DNA from: Hordeum vulgare subsp. vulgare
Taxonomy: Eukaryota > Streptophyta > Magnoliopsida > Poales > Poaceae
Assembly: GCF_904849725.1 (NCBI RefSeq)
Contig: NC_058524.1
Coordinates: 26,939,001-27,003,000 of the forward strand
DNA length: 64,000 bases
Reading direction: 5' to 3'
A model generated the notes under the pieces. It was not told the origin of the DNA. It did no database searches and worked only from the letters and a program-made list of their open reading frames with translations. The position numbers and the translations under genes are program-made. Positions 33,221-43,985 of the stretch are shown one piece after another; position 1 is the stretch's first letter, and every line of letters starts with the position of its first letter.

Positions 33221-36030
33221 TTTGGATAGCCAAAATAATTAATTTTGAAAATAGAAAATAGTTTTGAATTATTTATTCAATTTCAAACACTTTTCATTAT
33301 CATAGTTTTGTCAAATTCTCAAATATGCAAAAAGAATTTTAATATACAAAGTTTTTAATTGAAAATAACTAAATAGTTAATAGTTTGGATAGTCAGAATA
33401 ATTAATTTTGAAAATAGAAAATAGTTTTGAATTATTTATTCAATTTCAAACACTTTTCATTATCATAGTTTTGTCAAATTCTCAAATATGCAAAAAGAAT
33501 TTTAACAAACATAGTTTTTAATTGAAAATAACAAAATAGTTAATAGTTTGGATAGTCAAAATAATTAATTTTGAAAATAGAAAATAGTTTTGAATTATTT
33601 ATTCAATTTCAAAAACTTTTCATTATCATAGTTTTGTCAAATTCTCAAATATGCAAAAAGAATTTTAATAAACATAGTTTTTAATTGAAAATAACAAAAT
33701 AGATAATAGTTTGGATAGTCAAAATAATTAATTTTTAAAGTAGAAAATAGTTTTGAATTATTTATTCAATTTCAAACACTTTTCATTATCATAGTTTTGT
33801 CAAATTCTCAAATATGCAAAAAGAATTTTAATAAACATAATTTTTAATTGAAAATAACAAAATAGTTAATAGTTTGGATAGTCAAAATAATTAATATTGA
33901 CAATAAAAAATAGTTTTGAATTATTTATTCAATTTCAAACACTTTTCATTTTCATAGTTTTGTCAAATTCTCAAATATGCAAAAAGAATTTTAATAAACA
34001 TAGTTTTTAATTGAAAATAACAAAATATTTAATAGCGGATTGTCAAAATAATTAATTATGAAAATAGAATTTTTTTTTGAATTATTTATTCAATTTCAAA
34101 CACTTTTCATTTTCATAGTTTTGTCAAATTCTCAAATTTGCAAATAGAATTTTAATAAACATAGTTTTTAATTGAAAATAACAAAATAGTTAATAGTTTG
34201 GATAGTCAAAATAATTAATTTTGAAAATAGAAAATAGTTTTGAATTATTTATTCAATTTCAAACAATTTTCATTATCATAGTTTTGTCAAATTCTCAAAT
34301 ATGCAAAAAGAATTTTAATAAACATAGTTTTTAATTGAAAATAACAAAATAGTTAATAGTTTGGATAGTCAAAATAATTAATTTTGAAAATAGAAAATAG
34401 TTTTTGAATTATTTATTCAATTTCAAACACTTTTCATTATCATAGTTTTGTCAAATTCTCAAATATGCAAAAAGAATTTTAATAAACATAGTTTTTAATT
34501 GAAAATAACAAAATAGTTAACAGTTTGGATAGTCAAAATAATTAATTTTGAAAATAGAAAATAGTTTTGAATTATTTATTCAATTTCAAACACTTTTCAT
34601 TATCATAGTTTTGTCAAATTCTCAAATGTGCAAAAAGAATTTTAATAAACATAGTTTTTAATTGAAAATAACAAAATAGTTAATAGTTTGGATAGTCACA
34701 GTAATTAATTTTGAAAATGGAAAATAGTTTTGAATTATTTATTCAATTTCAAACACTTTTCATTTTCATAGTTTTGTCAAATTCTCAAATATGCAAAAAG
34801 AATTTTAATAAACATAGTTTTTAATTGAAAATAACAAAATAGTTAATAGTTTGGATAGTCAAAATAATTAATTTTGAAAATAGAAAATAGTTTTGAATTA
34901 TTTATTCAATTTCAAACACTTTTCATTTTCATAGTTTTGTCAAATTCTCAAATATGCAAAAAGAATTTTAATAAACATAGTTTTTAATTGAAAATAACAA
35001 AATAGTTAATAGTTTGGATAGTCAAAATAATTAATTTTGAAAATAGAAATTTTTTTTGAATTATTTATTCAATTTCAAACACTTTTCATTATCATAGTTT
35101 TGTCAAATTCTCAAATATGCAAAAAGAATTTCAATAAACATAGTTTTTACTTGAAACTAATAAAATAGTTAATAGTTTGGATAGTCAAAATAATTAATTT
35201 TTAAAATAGAAAATAGTTTTGAATTAATTATTCAATTTCAAACACTTTTCATTTTTATAGTTTTGTCAAATTCTCAAATGTGCAAAAAGAATTTTAATAA
35301 ACATAGTTTTTAATTGAAAATAACAAAATAGTTAATAGTTTGGATAGTCACAATAATTAATTTTGAAAATGGAAAATAGTTTTGAATTATTTATTCAATT
35401 TCAAACACTTTTCATTTTCATAGTTTTGTCAAATTCTCAAATATGCAAAAAGAATTTTAGTAAACATAGTTTTTAATTGAAAATAAAAAAATAGTTAATA
35501 GTTTGGATAGTCAAAATAATTAATTTTGAAAATAGAAAATAGTTTTGAATTATTTATTCAATTTCAAACACTTTTCATTTTCATAGTTTTGTCAAATTCT
35601 CAAATATGCAAAAAGAATTTTAATAAACATAGTTTTTAATTGAAAATAACAAGATAGTTAATAGTTTGGATAGTCAAAATAATTAATTTTGAAAATATAA
35701 AATAGTTTTGAATTATTTATTCAATTTCAAACACTTTTCATTTTCATAGTTTTGTCAAATTCTCAAATATGCAAAAAGAATTTTATTAAACATAGTTTTA
35801 ATTGAAAATAACAAAATAGTTAATAGTTTGGATAGTCAAAATAATTAATTTTGAAAATAGAAAATAGTTTTGAATTATTTATTCAATTTCAAACACTTTT
35901 GATTTTCATAGTTTTGTCAAATTCTCAAATATGCAAAAAGAATTTTAATAAACATAGTTTTTAATTGAAAATAACAAAATAGTTAATAGTTTGGATAGTC
36001 AAAATAATTAATTTTGAAAATAGAAAAAAA
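33217..36030 (+). repeat. Satellite B in CACTA-2, about 17 units
   Basis: A tandem array with a period near 163 bp and the CTCAAATATGCAAAAAG landmark, about twice as many units as in CACTA-1. Units are highly alike except for small variants such as the T-run near 34070 and near 35050. Confidence 0.95.
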
Positions 36031-36132
36031 TTGAAACTATATGAGAATTAATTCAACCTGAATTCAAAGTTCAAAGTGACCTCACTTTGAATTCAGGTTG
36101 AATTTTCTCCATAATTTCAAATATAGTTTCAA
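36031..36132. repeat. Palindrome closing the satellite block of CACTA-2
   Basis: Outer arms TTGAAACTATAT/ATATAGTTTCAA match CACTA-1. The inner arms contain ATTCAACCTGAATTC and its exact complement, where CACTA-1 has ATTCAATCTAAATTC and its exact complement. The left arm also carries an extra 7-bp TTCAAAG. Confidence 0.9.
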
Positions 36133-36274
36133 TTTTTAATTTTACAGTTTGTTTAGGCCTGTAAGCCTGCTTTAAAGAGGAGCTCGATGGAGATGGTGTG
36201 CGGGGCTTATAAACTAGTGTCAGTGCCCCTCGCTGGGCGAGGTGGGACTAAACTTATCGTGCAGCCAGCGGAGG

Positions 36275-36537
36275 GGCTTTAGTCCCGGGTGGAGCCACGA
36301 CCCGGGACTAAAGCCCCTCGCGTGCCGCCTGCCGAAAAGGGGTCTTTAGCCTCGGGTCGTGGCTAGACCCGGGAGTAAAGGGTGTTTTTAGTCCCGGCTC
36401 GAGCCCCGACCCGGGACTAAAGGCCCGTGCTTCCCGCCTTTTGGTTTGCCGAAAAAGGGTCTTTAGTCTCGGATCGTGGCTCCACACGGGACTAAAGGGT
36501 GTCTTTAGTCCCGGTTCGAGCCCCGAACCGGGACTAA
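36275..36537. repeat. Internal hairpin-motif cluster of CACTA-2
   Basis: At least four hairpin units of the TTTAGTCCCGG type lie immediately upstream of the TATA box at 36547, equivalent to 14095-14293 in CACTA-1. Confidence 0.85.
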
Positions 36538-36546
36538 ACATCCTAC

Positions 36547-36554
36547 TATATAAG
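36547..36554 (+). promoter_or_regulatory. TATA box of the ORF-A unit, CACTA-2
   Basis: TATATAAG is followed by GCGGGAGTTGG and AATTTCCAACCC, as in CACTA-1. The last hairpin half-site ends about ten bases upstream. A splice donor candidate (CCGGTAAGC) lies near 36740. Confidence 0.65.
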
Positions 36555-36829
36555 CGGGAGTTGGCAATTTCCAACCCAAATCGCCATTTCGTTCTCTTCT
36601 TCCTCGGACTCTCCTGCCCAGCGCGGCACCGGACGAACTCGACGCCGCCAGGCTGCCCGCCGTCCTCCTCGCCGCCGCCTGCCGTCCTCTTCCGCCTCGC
36701 TCTCACCGCCGTCGACGCCCTCCCCTCCCAGTCCGGCCGGTAAGCCCCCCGCCCCCTCCTCCCCAACACATACGAAGGACGAGTCGCCGGCGCCCGCCGG
36801 CGGGGACGCAACCGCCGCCGTCCCCGGTG

Positions 36830-37340
36830 AGGAGGAGAAGTAGAAGAAGAAAAAAGAGAAGAAAAGATGAAAAATGAGAAGAAAAGAAGAAAAAGGAGAA
36901 GAAAAGAAGAAAAGATTGTTTTTGTCATTTAATTCCTATTGTTATGAGGTTTGTGCCGGTGAGGAGGAAGTAGAAGAAGAAAAAGGAGAAGAAAAGAAGA
37001 AAAAGGAGAAGAAAAGAAGAAAAGATTTTTTTTGTCATTTAATTCTTATTGTTATTAGGTTTGTGCTAGATTATTAGGGTTAGTAATATTTAGAATTAGG
37101 TTAGGGTTACAAGAAGAAGAAAGATGAACAAAAATAAGAAAAAAAATTACGAAAAAGGAAAATAAGAAGAGGAGGAGAAGAAAAGAAGAAAAAGGAGAAT
37201 AAGAAGAGGAGGAGAGGAGAAGAAGAGGAAAAATAGAAGAAGAGGAGAAGTAGAAGAAGAGAAGTTGAAGAAAAATAGGAGAAGAAGAAGCGGAGAAGAA
37301 AATAAGAAAGAAAAAGAAGAAGAAGAAGAAGACATTTCTA
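36830..37340 (+). repeat. Polypurine tract in the ORF-A leader, CACTA-2
   Basis: Two long AAGAAGAGG-type purine stretches (about 36830-37030 and 37130-37330) are separated by a short AT-rich segment containing TTTAATTCCTATTG, which is itself repeated. They correspond to 14590-15110. Confidence 0.85.
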
Positions 37341-37643
37341 CGTATATAGATGCTTAATTAGTGTTTTTTAGATTATTGCTTAATTTTGCTATTCTATATG
37401 CTTAAGTGTTATTTGTAGAATATTTGGTGAATTTAGGGTTATGTAGGTTAGTGTTAAATAGGTTATTTGTGTTATTTTTGTGTTATTTAAATTTGTGTTA
37501 TTAGGGTTAGGTAGTTAGTGTTAATTAATATATAGTTGAACTAGTTGATTTAATAAAAGTACTTTATTTTATTATATATACAATTAGTTTATTTTAAGCA
37601 AGAAAATTAATAGAACTAGTTTATTTTTATAGTTCATTTTACG

Positions 37644-38045
37644 ATGCCTATCCCGCATCCTCGTCGTCGACTCGGCGGAGGACACCTGCTTGATCAGAGG
37701 GGCCATGTCCGGGACTCGGCTCCGCCCGGCTGGTATTGGGAGGTGCTACCTTCCGGGGGGCGTAGGTTGGTGAGGAGCCAGCCCGTTGTTGACCCGGTCT
37801 TTGTTCGGTGGCGGTCGCGTGGGCCAGTGACGGTGCCGAGGCTTCCGGACACCGCGGAGGTGGTACGTCACCGTGTTAGCGAGGAGGATGAACACGTCCG
37901 TCGCTACATGGTTGCGTTGGAGGGCAGGTTCGAGCATACCTCGCAGGTTCTTCAGGGATCTCACTGGAGCTATGATCCTGTGATGGTTCCTTCTCTTTGG
38001 GCGTCCATCGCCCGCGACGATACCCGTCGGGCGCTACGGTTCTAG
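37644..38045 (+). CDS. ORF-A: 133-residue protein of unknown function, CACTA-2 copy
   Basis: Same start (MPIPHPRRRLGGGHL), same length and same stop position as 15305-15706, with about 17 differences. The last third (RFEHTSQVLQGSHWSYDP) is the most conserved part. No domain is recognised. It lies between the hairpin-linked TATA box and the ULP1 gene, which has its own TATA box in this element. Survival of an open frame of fixed length in two old copies is suggestive, but the substitution pattern looks neutral. Confidence 0.5.
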   Translation: MPIPHPRRRLGGGHLLDQRGHVRDSAPPGWYWEVLPSGGRRLVRSQPVVDPVFVRWRSRGPVTVPRLPDTAEVVRHRVSEEDEHVRRYMVALEGRFEHTSQVLQGSHWSYDPVMVPSLWASIARDDTRRALRF

Positions 38046-38523
38046 CTGTATTAGTGATGCTATATGTATGATAGTATTCGAGGAGTATTAGTGATAATAT
38101 TCGACGATGTAACGACACAAACAAGAGATGATGTAGTTTTGCTTATAATTGAATGCATGCTAATTTGAATACTACTTTATTTTACGATTTGGTTTTGCTT
38201 ATTGAATGCTCAAATTAGAAAAGTACTCCTACTTTGAATACTATGCAGAAATCTAGGAGTCCCGGGTGGAGCCACGACCCGGGACTAAAGTTGTTTTGGA
38301 ACAGAGTTCCTGATAGAATAGTTCTTTTTTGGTACAAAGTTCAAGAAAGTCCTTTGACACTAGACAATGTGACATATAGAAGGGTAGATGAGATCAGGAA
38401 AAATAGGATCATTTTCTACACATCTAGAATGTCGCCATTTTGTTAAATCCTTAAACGTTAAGAGAATCCCTTAGACATATTTTAGAGTTTAGGTTCTAGC
38501 CAAGACCCGGGACTAAAGGTCCT

Positions 38524-38533
38524 CCTATATAAA
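38524..38533 (+). promoter_or_regulatory. TATA box of the ORF-B (ULP1) gene, CACTA-2
   Basis: CTATATAAAA lies six bases after CCGGGACTAAAG and is followed by AGTTTCCAACCCC, the same block seen downstream of the ORF-A TATA boxes. The ORF-B start codon is 81 bases further on, just after TTTTGCAG. CACTA-1 lacks this box. Confidence 0.65.
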
Positions 38534-38613
38534 ACGACACTTCAAAGTTTCCAACCCCTCTTATATAGTTTGTTAGTTTATTAGTTAATCAAATGTCCGT
38601 TTTTTGCAGAACT

Positions 38614-41600
38614 ATGGATCCACATATCAGGAACCTCGAAGAGGAAGAACTTCTCGAAGATATAATCAAAGACGGCCCCGACGTTGAACCAGCTGAATCT
38701 CCGTCGTCATATCTAAACCCCTCTGGTTATGGAATGGAGGTCGACCGACACGAAGATGAAGCCGATGGGGCAGGAGATAGGTCCAATGACGGAGAAGGTG
38801 ATAGCTCCACTTATGGAGAAGCCGGTGGAGAAATAATAAAGTCCGGCGAGGTATACATATGAAGTTCGACAATCACTTGTAATATGTGAAAAATATTGGA
38901 GATAGCTCTATATTGTATACATATACATTCATTTGACGAATGTTTCTCCCTCTTAGGCCTCCACATCGAGCAAAGCTACGAAACGAGGCCCGACTAAAAA
39001 GTTGGATGCACGGACGCATTACACTTTTGAGGTGATAATGCCTACGGGCGAACCCAAGCTTCCTAAGAATTCTGCTGACACATTCCAGAAGCAATGCGGA
39101 GTTCTCGTTAGGGATCACGTCCCGATCAGCGTTCGGGAGTGGAACAAGCGCAAAGGGGCAGCCGATAGTGACTATGTCGCCGAAAGGTACAAAGATAATC
39201 TTTGGAATGATCTCATGTCACATTTCAACCTGCCAGAATGTGAGAATGAAGATGCCGCAAAAAAACTGAGGGCCAAAGTCAAGCAGTGGACTCTAAAGAA
39301 GATGGCCGAACTGTTCCGTAGCTCGAAGAAGAAGCTATGGAAAAACTATCTGAAGACAAAGAAAGTGCCAGTATTCGAGGGGTATCTAGCCAAGCAGGCG
39401 AATCACTGGAAGGTATTTCAAGAGTACAAGGAGTCAGAAGATGCCAAGGCATTATCAGAAAAGAACAAGAAAAATGCCGACAAGAAGAAATATCACCACA
39501 CGCTGGGGCCAGGGGGCTATGAGACTGCCATCCCAAAGTGGGATAAGAAAGAGCAAGATCTGCTAGCTAAAGGCATCATACCTGAACCACTCCGTGATGA
39601 GTGGGAATTGAGAGCAAGAAATTGGTTCCTTGCGCATGGTGGTTCGTAGGACGAAGAAACAGGGGACCTCATCTGCAGTGACGGTCTTAGGATACCCAGG
39701 GAGAATTGGAAAAGGATAGTGAAAGAAATTAAGGAGGGAAAAAGACAGTTCACTGCAGATAGAGAGAAAGATTTGCTCACACTCGTCCTCGGCAATGACG
39801 AACATGGAGGACGAACGCGAGGCTTCGGTCCTTCTTACCCGTGGCGGCTTGGGTTTGCCAGAGACCAAGACACTTACAGAAGCCGAGCGAGAGTAAAGAA
39901 GCGACAACAGGATGAGGCGAATGACAAGTTCAACCAGTTGCTTGCCAGGATTAAAGAGCAACAGAAGCAGATTGATGAGCTTAGAGGAGTAGCGCGCCAG
40001 GAAGATCCTGCACTCAATATTACCGGCGCCCCATCTAAGCGGAAAAGCAGCGTGGCTGAATCTGAGGCCCCGCCCGACGATGCACGAAGAATGATAGAGG
40101 GCGGTCCCGGCTACCTCGTGGATGGAATCAAGGAGTCAACATCATGTGAACTCCATCAGAAATTCAAGAACATATCCATGAAGGTGGCCGTCGTACAAGC
40201 TTTACCTTCTGGCCCTGATGCACGCTGGCATGGCCGTGAGATTCTAGCTGGCTTTGCTAAAGTCGGGGTGGATGAAATCATGGCGGGGTTTCATGATATG
40301 GAGCTCGACATAGCTGGACCCGAAGATGAGAGGACACTCGGAGAAGTACTGGGTGGAGTCATCCTATGGGACAAGAAGTACATCAAGCTTCCAGGCTCGG
40401 CCCCAAGGACAACACCGCCTCCGAGTCGTCGCAGGTCACCTACACCTCCATCACCTCCAAGCCCTCCACATGACGACGGCCAGCACAACACGAGTCCATC
40501 TCGATCACCGCCGCCGGACTTGGCTCGTCCGTCTCCGCCGCCGCCCACTCCGGATACTAAGCGGAAGCGTGCCAGCAAGAACGCTCTGTCGATGATTTCT
40601 AAGCGACGGAGCTCCCCAAAGCGCAAACTGTCGCCCCTCCCAAAGGTACCTCATGCTAATCTTCCTATCAGACCTTATGATCGTACCGCCGAGGAAAACG
40701 CCAGGATAGCAAAGGAACATCATGATGCGCAGATGAAAAAGAAGGAACCCGAGCCCCGCCCGGAATACACCGAGAAGCAAATAGCATATGCAAAATACTT
40801 CACGAACCTTCCATCACAGTATGACTTACACCATAAGCCTGATGACTATACACGCACATTGCACAAGGAAGGGAAAAAGAGCACATCACGTGCTAGTGCA
40901 AGTGGGAGCAAATCAAGTTCAACTACAAGCAAAAAAAGATCAGACGTTCCTCAGCTTGGACAACAGGCCAAACAGTCGATCCCACCCCTCAGGGTGTTAC
41001 CCGAGAATGTCCCCCCTCTAGTGCAGGGGCAAGATTTGGAATTAGCAAAGAAGTGGGCGGATGAATGGGGTATCCCGGTTGAAGACGTTCTGGCTTCCCA
41101 AGACGACAGGTTACCCAAGGCTGTGGTAGCCCCTAAGCCACAGTTTGTCATGGGAGCGCCTTTGGTCAGCAAAGATTATCTCCCAACAAATATGCGTTAC
41201 TTGCATACATGGTACTTAAGTGAATCAAAGAATGGGAGAACGATGATCGTGGTGAGTGTCCCACGGGAGTACTACGGCCGCCCCGAAGAAATCCATACCG
41301 ACTTTGATGAACTCTTCCAGATGTACAATGCCGACGCCCTCGACAAATCGCTTATGAGTTGCTATTGTCTGTAAGTTTTTCAATTCGTTGTCTACATATA
41401 ACTTGTTTAGTTATTTCAATTCATTGTCTACATATAACTTGTACTCTATTATGCAGAATAAAGATTCTGGAATGTAAAAGTATGAACATCCTAAATATTG
41501 GGTTTATTGACCCAGATAAAATACATATAGCGACGCTAACTGATAAACCCAAGGAGACGGAGGAAAACCTTCTAAGGTTTCTAACAGATCAAAATTTCTG

Positions 41601-41687
41601 TGACCACATACTGTTTTCATACAACTTCAGGTGAGGGTCTTTACTCTGTTGTGTCCATTCACTTATAAGTGTAAATGATAAGTTACT

Positions 41688-41723
<36 letters not shown>

Positions 41724-42432
41724 CATGTGCAACTTTTATTGGATTCTGTTGGACATTCAAATTGATAAGGGAAGAGTTGATGCCTTCGACCCATTATCGA
41801 GACCCTTGGAACAGTTCCAAAGCCTGCAGGACATGCTCCAAGGGTAATTTCAATCATTCTTGCGCTTTATCAGTCTCTTTCGATGATTTTCTGATATATC
41901 AATTAATGAAAAACTTAGCAAATCATTTTCCTTGTCGGGCAGGGTTTGGAAGCGGTTCAAGTGCGTGACTCTCGGTATCGAGCATGAGAAGCTGACCTTT
42001 AGAGCGGCTCAGGTAAGTAGTAGTATGATATACTTCTATTTTCAATACATTTATGATGCTAGATTATTATTTTGATTATATATATTCTATTCTCGTAAAG
42101 TGCGACCAGCAGCCACGGGGGACGCATTTATGCGGATACTATGTTTGCGAGACCATTCGCACGTTTACCTCTGAGCACAAGGTTTACAGATACGACGTAA
42201 GCAATGAACATTCACACCTCTATTTTTACCCGTCATTCTTTGTTATCATGATTGATATTCATATTCATCTCCTCTTCTTATATAGTACACGACCATGAGG
42301 GAGAAGTCCCTACCAGAGCAACGCGTGATTGCTGTTGTAGAGGAGCTTGCGACCTTTCTGAGGACGAAAGCTATAGATGACAAAGGACGATTTAGTGTAG
42401 CTAGGGGCCATTACTCATGTTGGTCCATGTAA
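38614..42432 (+). pseudogene. ORF-B: CACTA-encoded protein with C-terminal ULP1 (C48) protease, CACTA-2 copy
   Basis: Exons by splice signals and comparison are 38614-38850, 38957-41370, 41457-41630, 41733-41843, 41943-42012, 42101-42196 and 42286-42432. The N-terminus MDPHIRNLEEEELLED is acidic. A Ptta/En/Spm-like region follows, then a serine/proline/lysine-rich linker near 40400-40640 and a ULP1 domain. A TAG at 39647-39649 breaks the long exon, which is otherwise open to 41370. The exon-4 acceptor has changed from AG to AA (41731-41732), and the catalytic histidine codon is now tyrosine (41737-41739). The cysteine block QQPRGTHLCGYY is intact. It ends GHYSCWSM, a few residues longer than CACTA-1 because of a different stop. 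Confidence 0.85.
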
Positions 42433-42863
42433 TCGAATAGACGGGCTCTAGTCCCGATAATTCAGATCTCCATATAATTGTATATATATGCTCGCTTGTA
42501 AGATAAGTTAATCTTATATATATATGCATAAACATGTATATTTAGAATTATATGAAAACTAATTCCCGAACACCAAACGAGGCATCACGTTAATCTCCCG
42601 AACACCTAAACCCTAAAACCCTAAAACCCTAAAATAAACAAAATCTGCAGAAACTCTTTAGTCCCGATCCGTGTTAAGACCCGGGACTAAAGGGCCTCCC
42701 CTGAGGGCACTCCGAGGCGCCCACGTGGAGCACATTTGGTCCCGGCTTGGAACAGGGCCAGGACTAAAGGTTAGGCCTTTATTCCCGCCCCTTTAGTCCC
42801 GGTTGGTGAACCGGGACTAAAGCCCCTTACGGACCGGGGCTATAGGCCCTGTCCCCACTAGTG
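42433..42863. repeat. Right terminal region of CACTA-2
   Basis: About 220 bases of AT-rich sequence contain a CCCTAAAA repeat near 42610. Inverted hairpin units of the TTTAGTCCCGG type follow at 42655-42825, then the inverted terminus CCCCACTAGTG. This is the part missing from CACTA-1. Confidence 0.9.
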
Positions 42864-42866
42864 TTG

Positions 42867-43111
42867 GGCTTGAGTTAATGGTGTTTAGAGTACACTAGAA
42901 GAGTTGGACGCGCTTTGATGCGCCGTTGGTCAGTTAGTCTTATTAGGTTTCTTAAAAAAAACTCTGTTTTAAAATATTAGGTGTATTACTTTTAAAAAAA
43001 TTACATATTTTAAGTTTGATCAAATTTGTAGAGAAATGTATCGACATTCATAATATCAAATCAGCATAATTAGATACATCATGAAATGGATTTTCATACT
43101 TTTTTGTTTAA
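42867..43111. repeat. Left part of repeat Y1 (Stowaway-like sequence)
   Basis: The sequence around GAGAAATGTATCGACATTC onward matches 44520-44605 and has the AT-rich character of Stowaway-type MITEs. It resumes at 43986-44111 after the small Helitron and again at 50235-50470 after the large one. Confidence 0.6.
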
Positions 43112-43985
43112 CTAGCAAATATGCCCATGTGTAGCAACGGGAGAGTAAAATGAAATACAAATTAAAATCTTATGTATCGGTTTCAATATTAATGTTCATG
43201 ACTATCACAAGAATTGTTTGGGTATTTTCAAAATAAATCTTCATGTAGTTTGGATGGTCATGAATTTTATAAATGCATGTATATGCATAAAACTTATTTG
43301 TGTATTCACTATAGAAAACAATTGTGTAGTTCATTGGTAAATATGCGTGTGGATCTCGGCAATAAAATAATACATACGTAGGATCTTTGATCATAGGGCA
43401 TGTACAACGAAAGAAGTTGGTGGAAGTGCAACATGCCTATGGATTGTAATTTATTCATTGTAATCATTTTTCTCACTAACTCCTTGCCAAGCAGCATAGA
43501 GCAATGCCTGCGGCATGTTCTTGCAATACGAATCGACGCCAATACGAAGGAATGATGGATTATGCGTCGTTGATTTAGGTTGCACCCTAAATAGCATTTT
43601 TTTATAGTTAATAGATAAAAATAACATAATATTCAGATTCCACACATTTTTAATCAAATTTCATATATAACATGTTGCAATTAGAGTTAGGGTTTAAAAG
43701 ATATGATTATTTTGAAAAAATATTTATTGTAGATGGACTGCGAGTTGATTAACACAAATATTAAGATGTTTTATGTAAAATTTCAGAAAACGTTTCACTG
43801 CCACCTAAAGTTGGATTGCGGGTTGATTAGTATCAAAGTCAGGGAGTTTTAGTAAAACGGAGAAACATGATTCATCCCGACTTACAAATGGACTGCAGGT
43901 TGATTTAAATAAATTGTAAGGACATTTTTACAAAAATGAACGACAAACAACTAGGAAGAATTTGTACTTTATTATTAGGTAGGAA
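43112..43985 (-). mobile_element. Small non-autonomous Helitron
   Basis: On the minus strand the 3' end reads a degenerate hairpin, then GCATATTTGCTAG followed by T, the CTAG-T end typical of Helitrons. The 5' end reads TTCCTACCTAATAATAAAG after an A, a worn form of the usual TC start. The related sequence at 44600-44625 reads straight through as TTTAATATTGTGGATG without the insertion, which fixes both borders and the A/T target. No gene is seen inside. Confidence 0.8.

Larger units (their letters stand above)
22162..42863 (+). mobile_element. CACTA-2: complete En/Spm-type transposon with nested retrotransposon
   Basis: Both termini are present: CACTAGTGGAAAACGGGCC at 22162 and its inverted counterpart ending CCCCACTAGTG at 42863. 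The 3-bp duplication TTG is at 22159-22161 and 42864-42866. Order inside: left hairpin repeats, TATA box, TNP2 transposase start (22712), the nested Angela/BARE-like element (22817-31417), the rest of the broken TNP2 (to 32469), satellites A and B, a palindrome, a hairpin cluster, ORF-A, ORF-B with ULP1 domain, and right hairpin repeats. Without the nested element it is about 12.1 kb. The 3' half from 36140 on is about 93-95 percent like CACTA-1 by eye. Confidence 0.95.

Noticed and set aside
33217..36030. Regularly spaced repeats resembling a CRISPR array
   Set aside because: Units are head-to-tail 163-bp satellite copies with no unique spacers, in a plant transposon; a CRISPR array is excluded.
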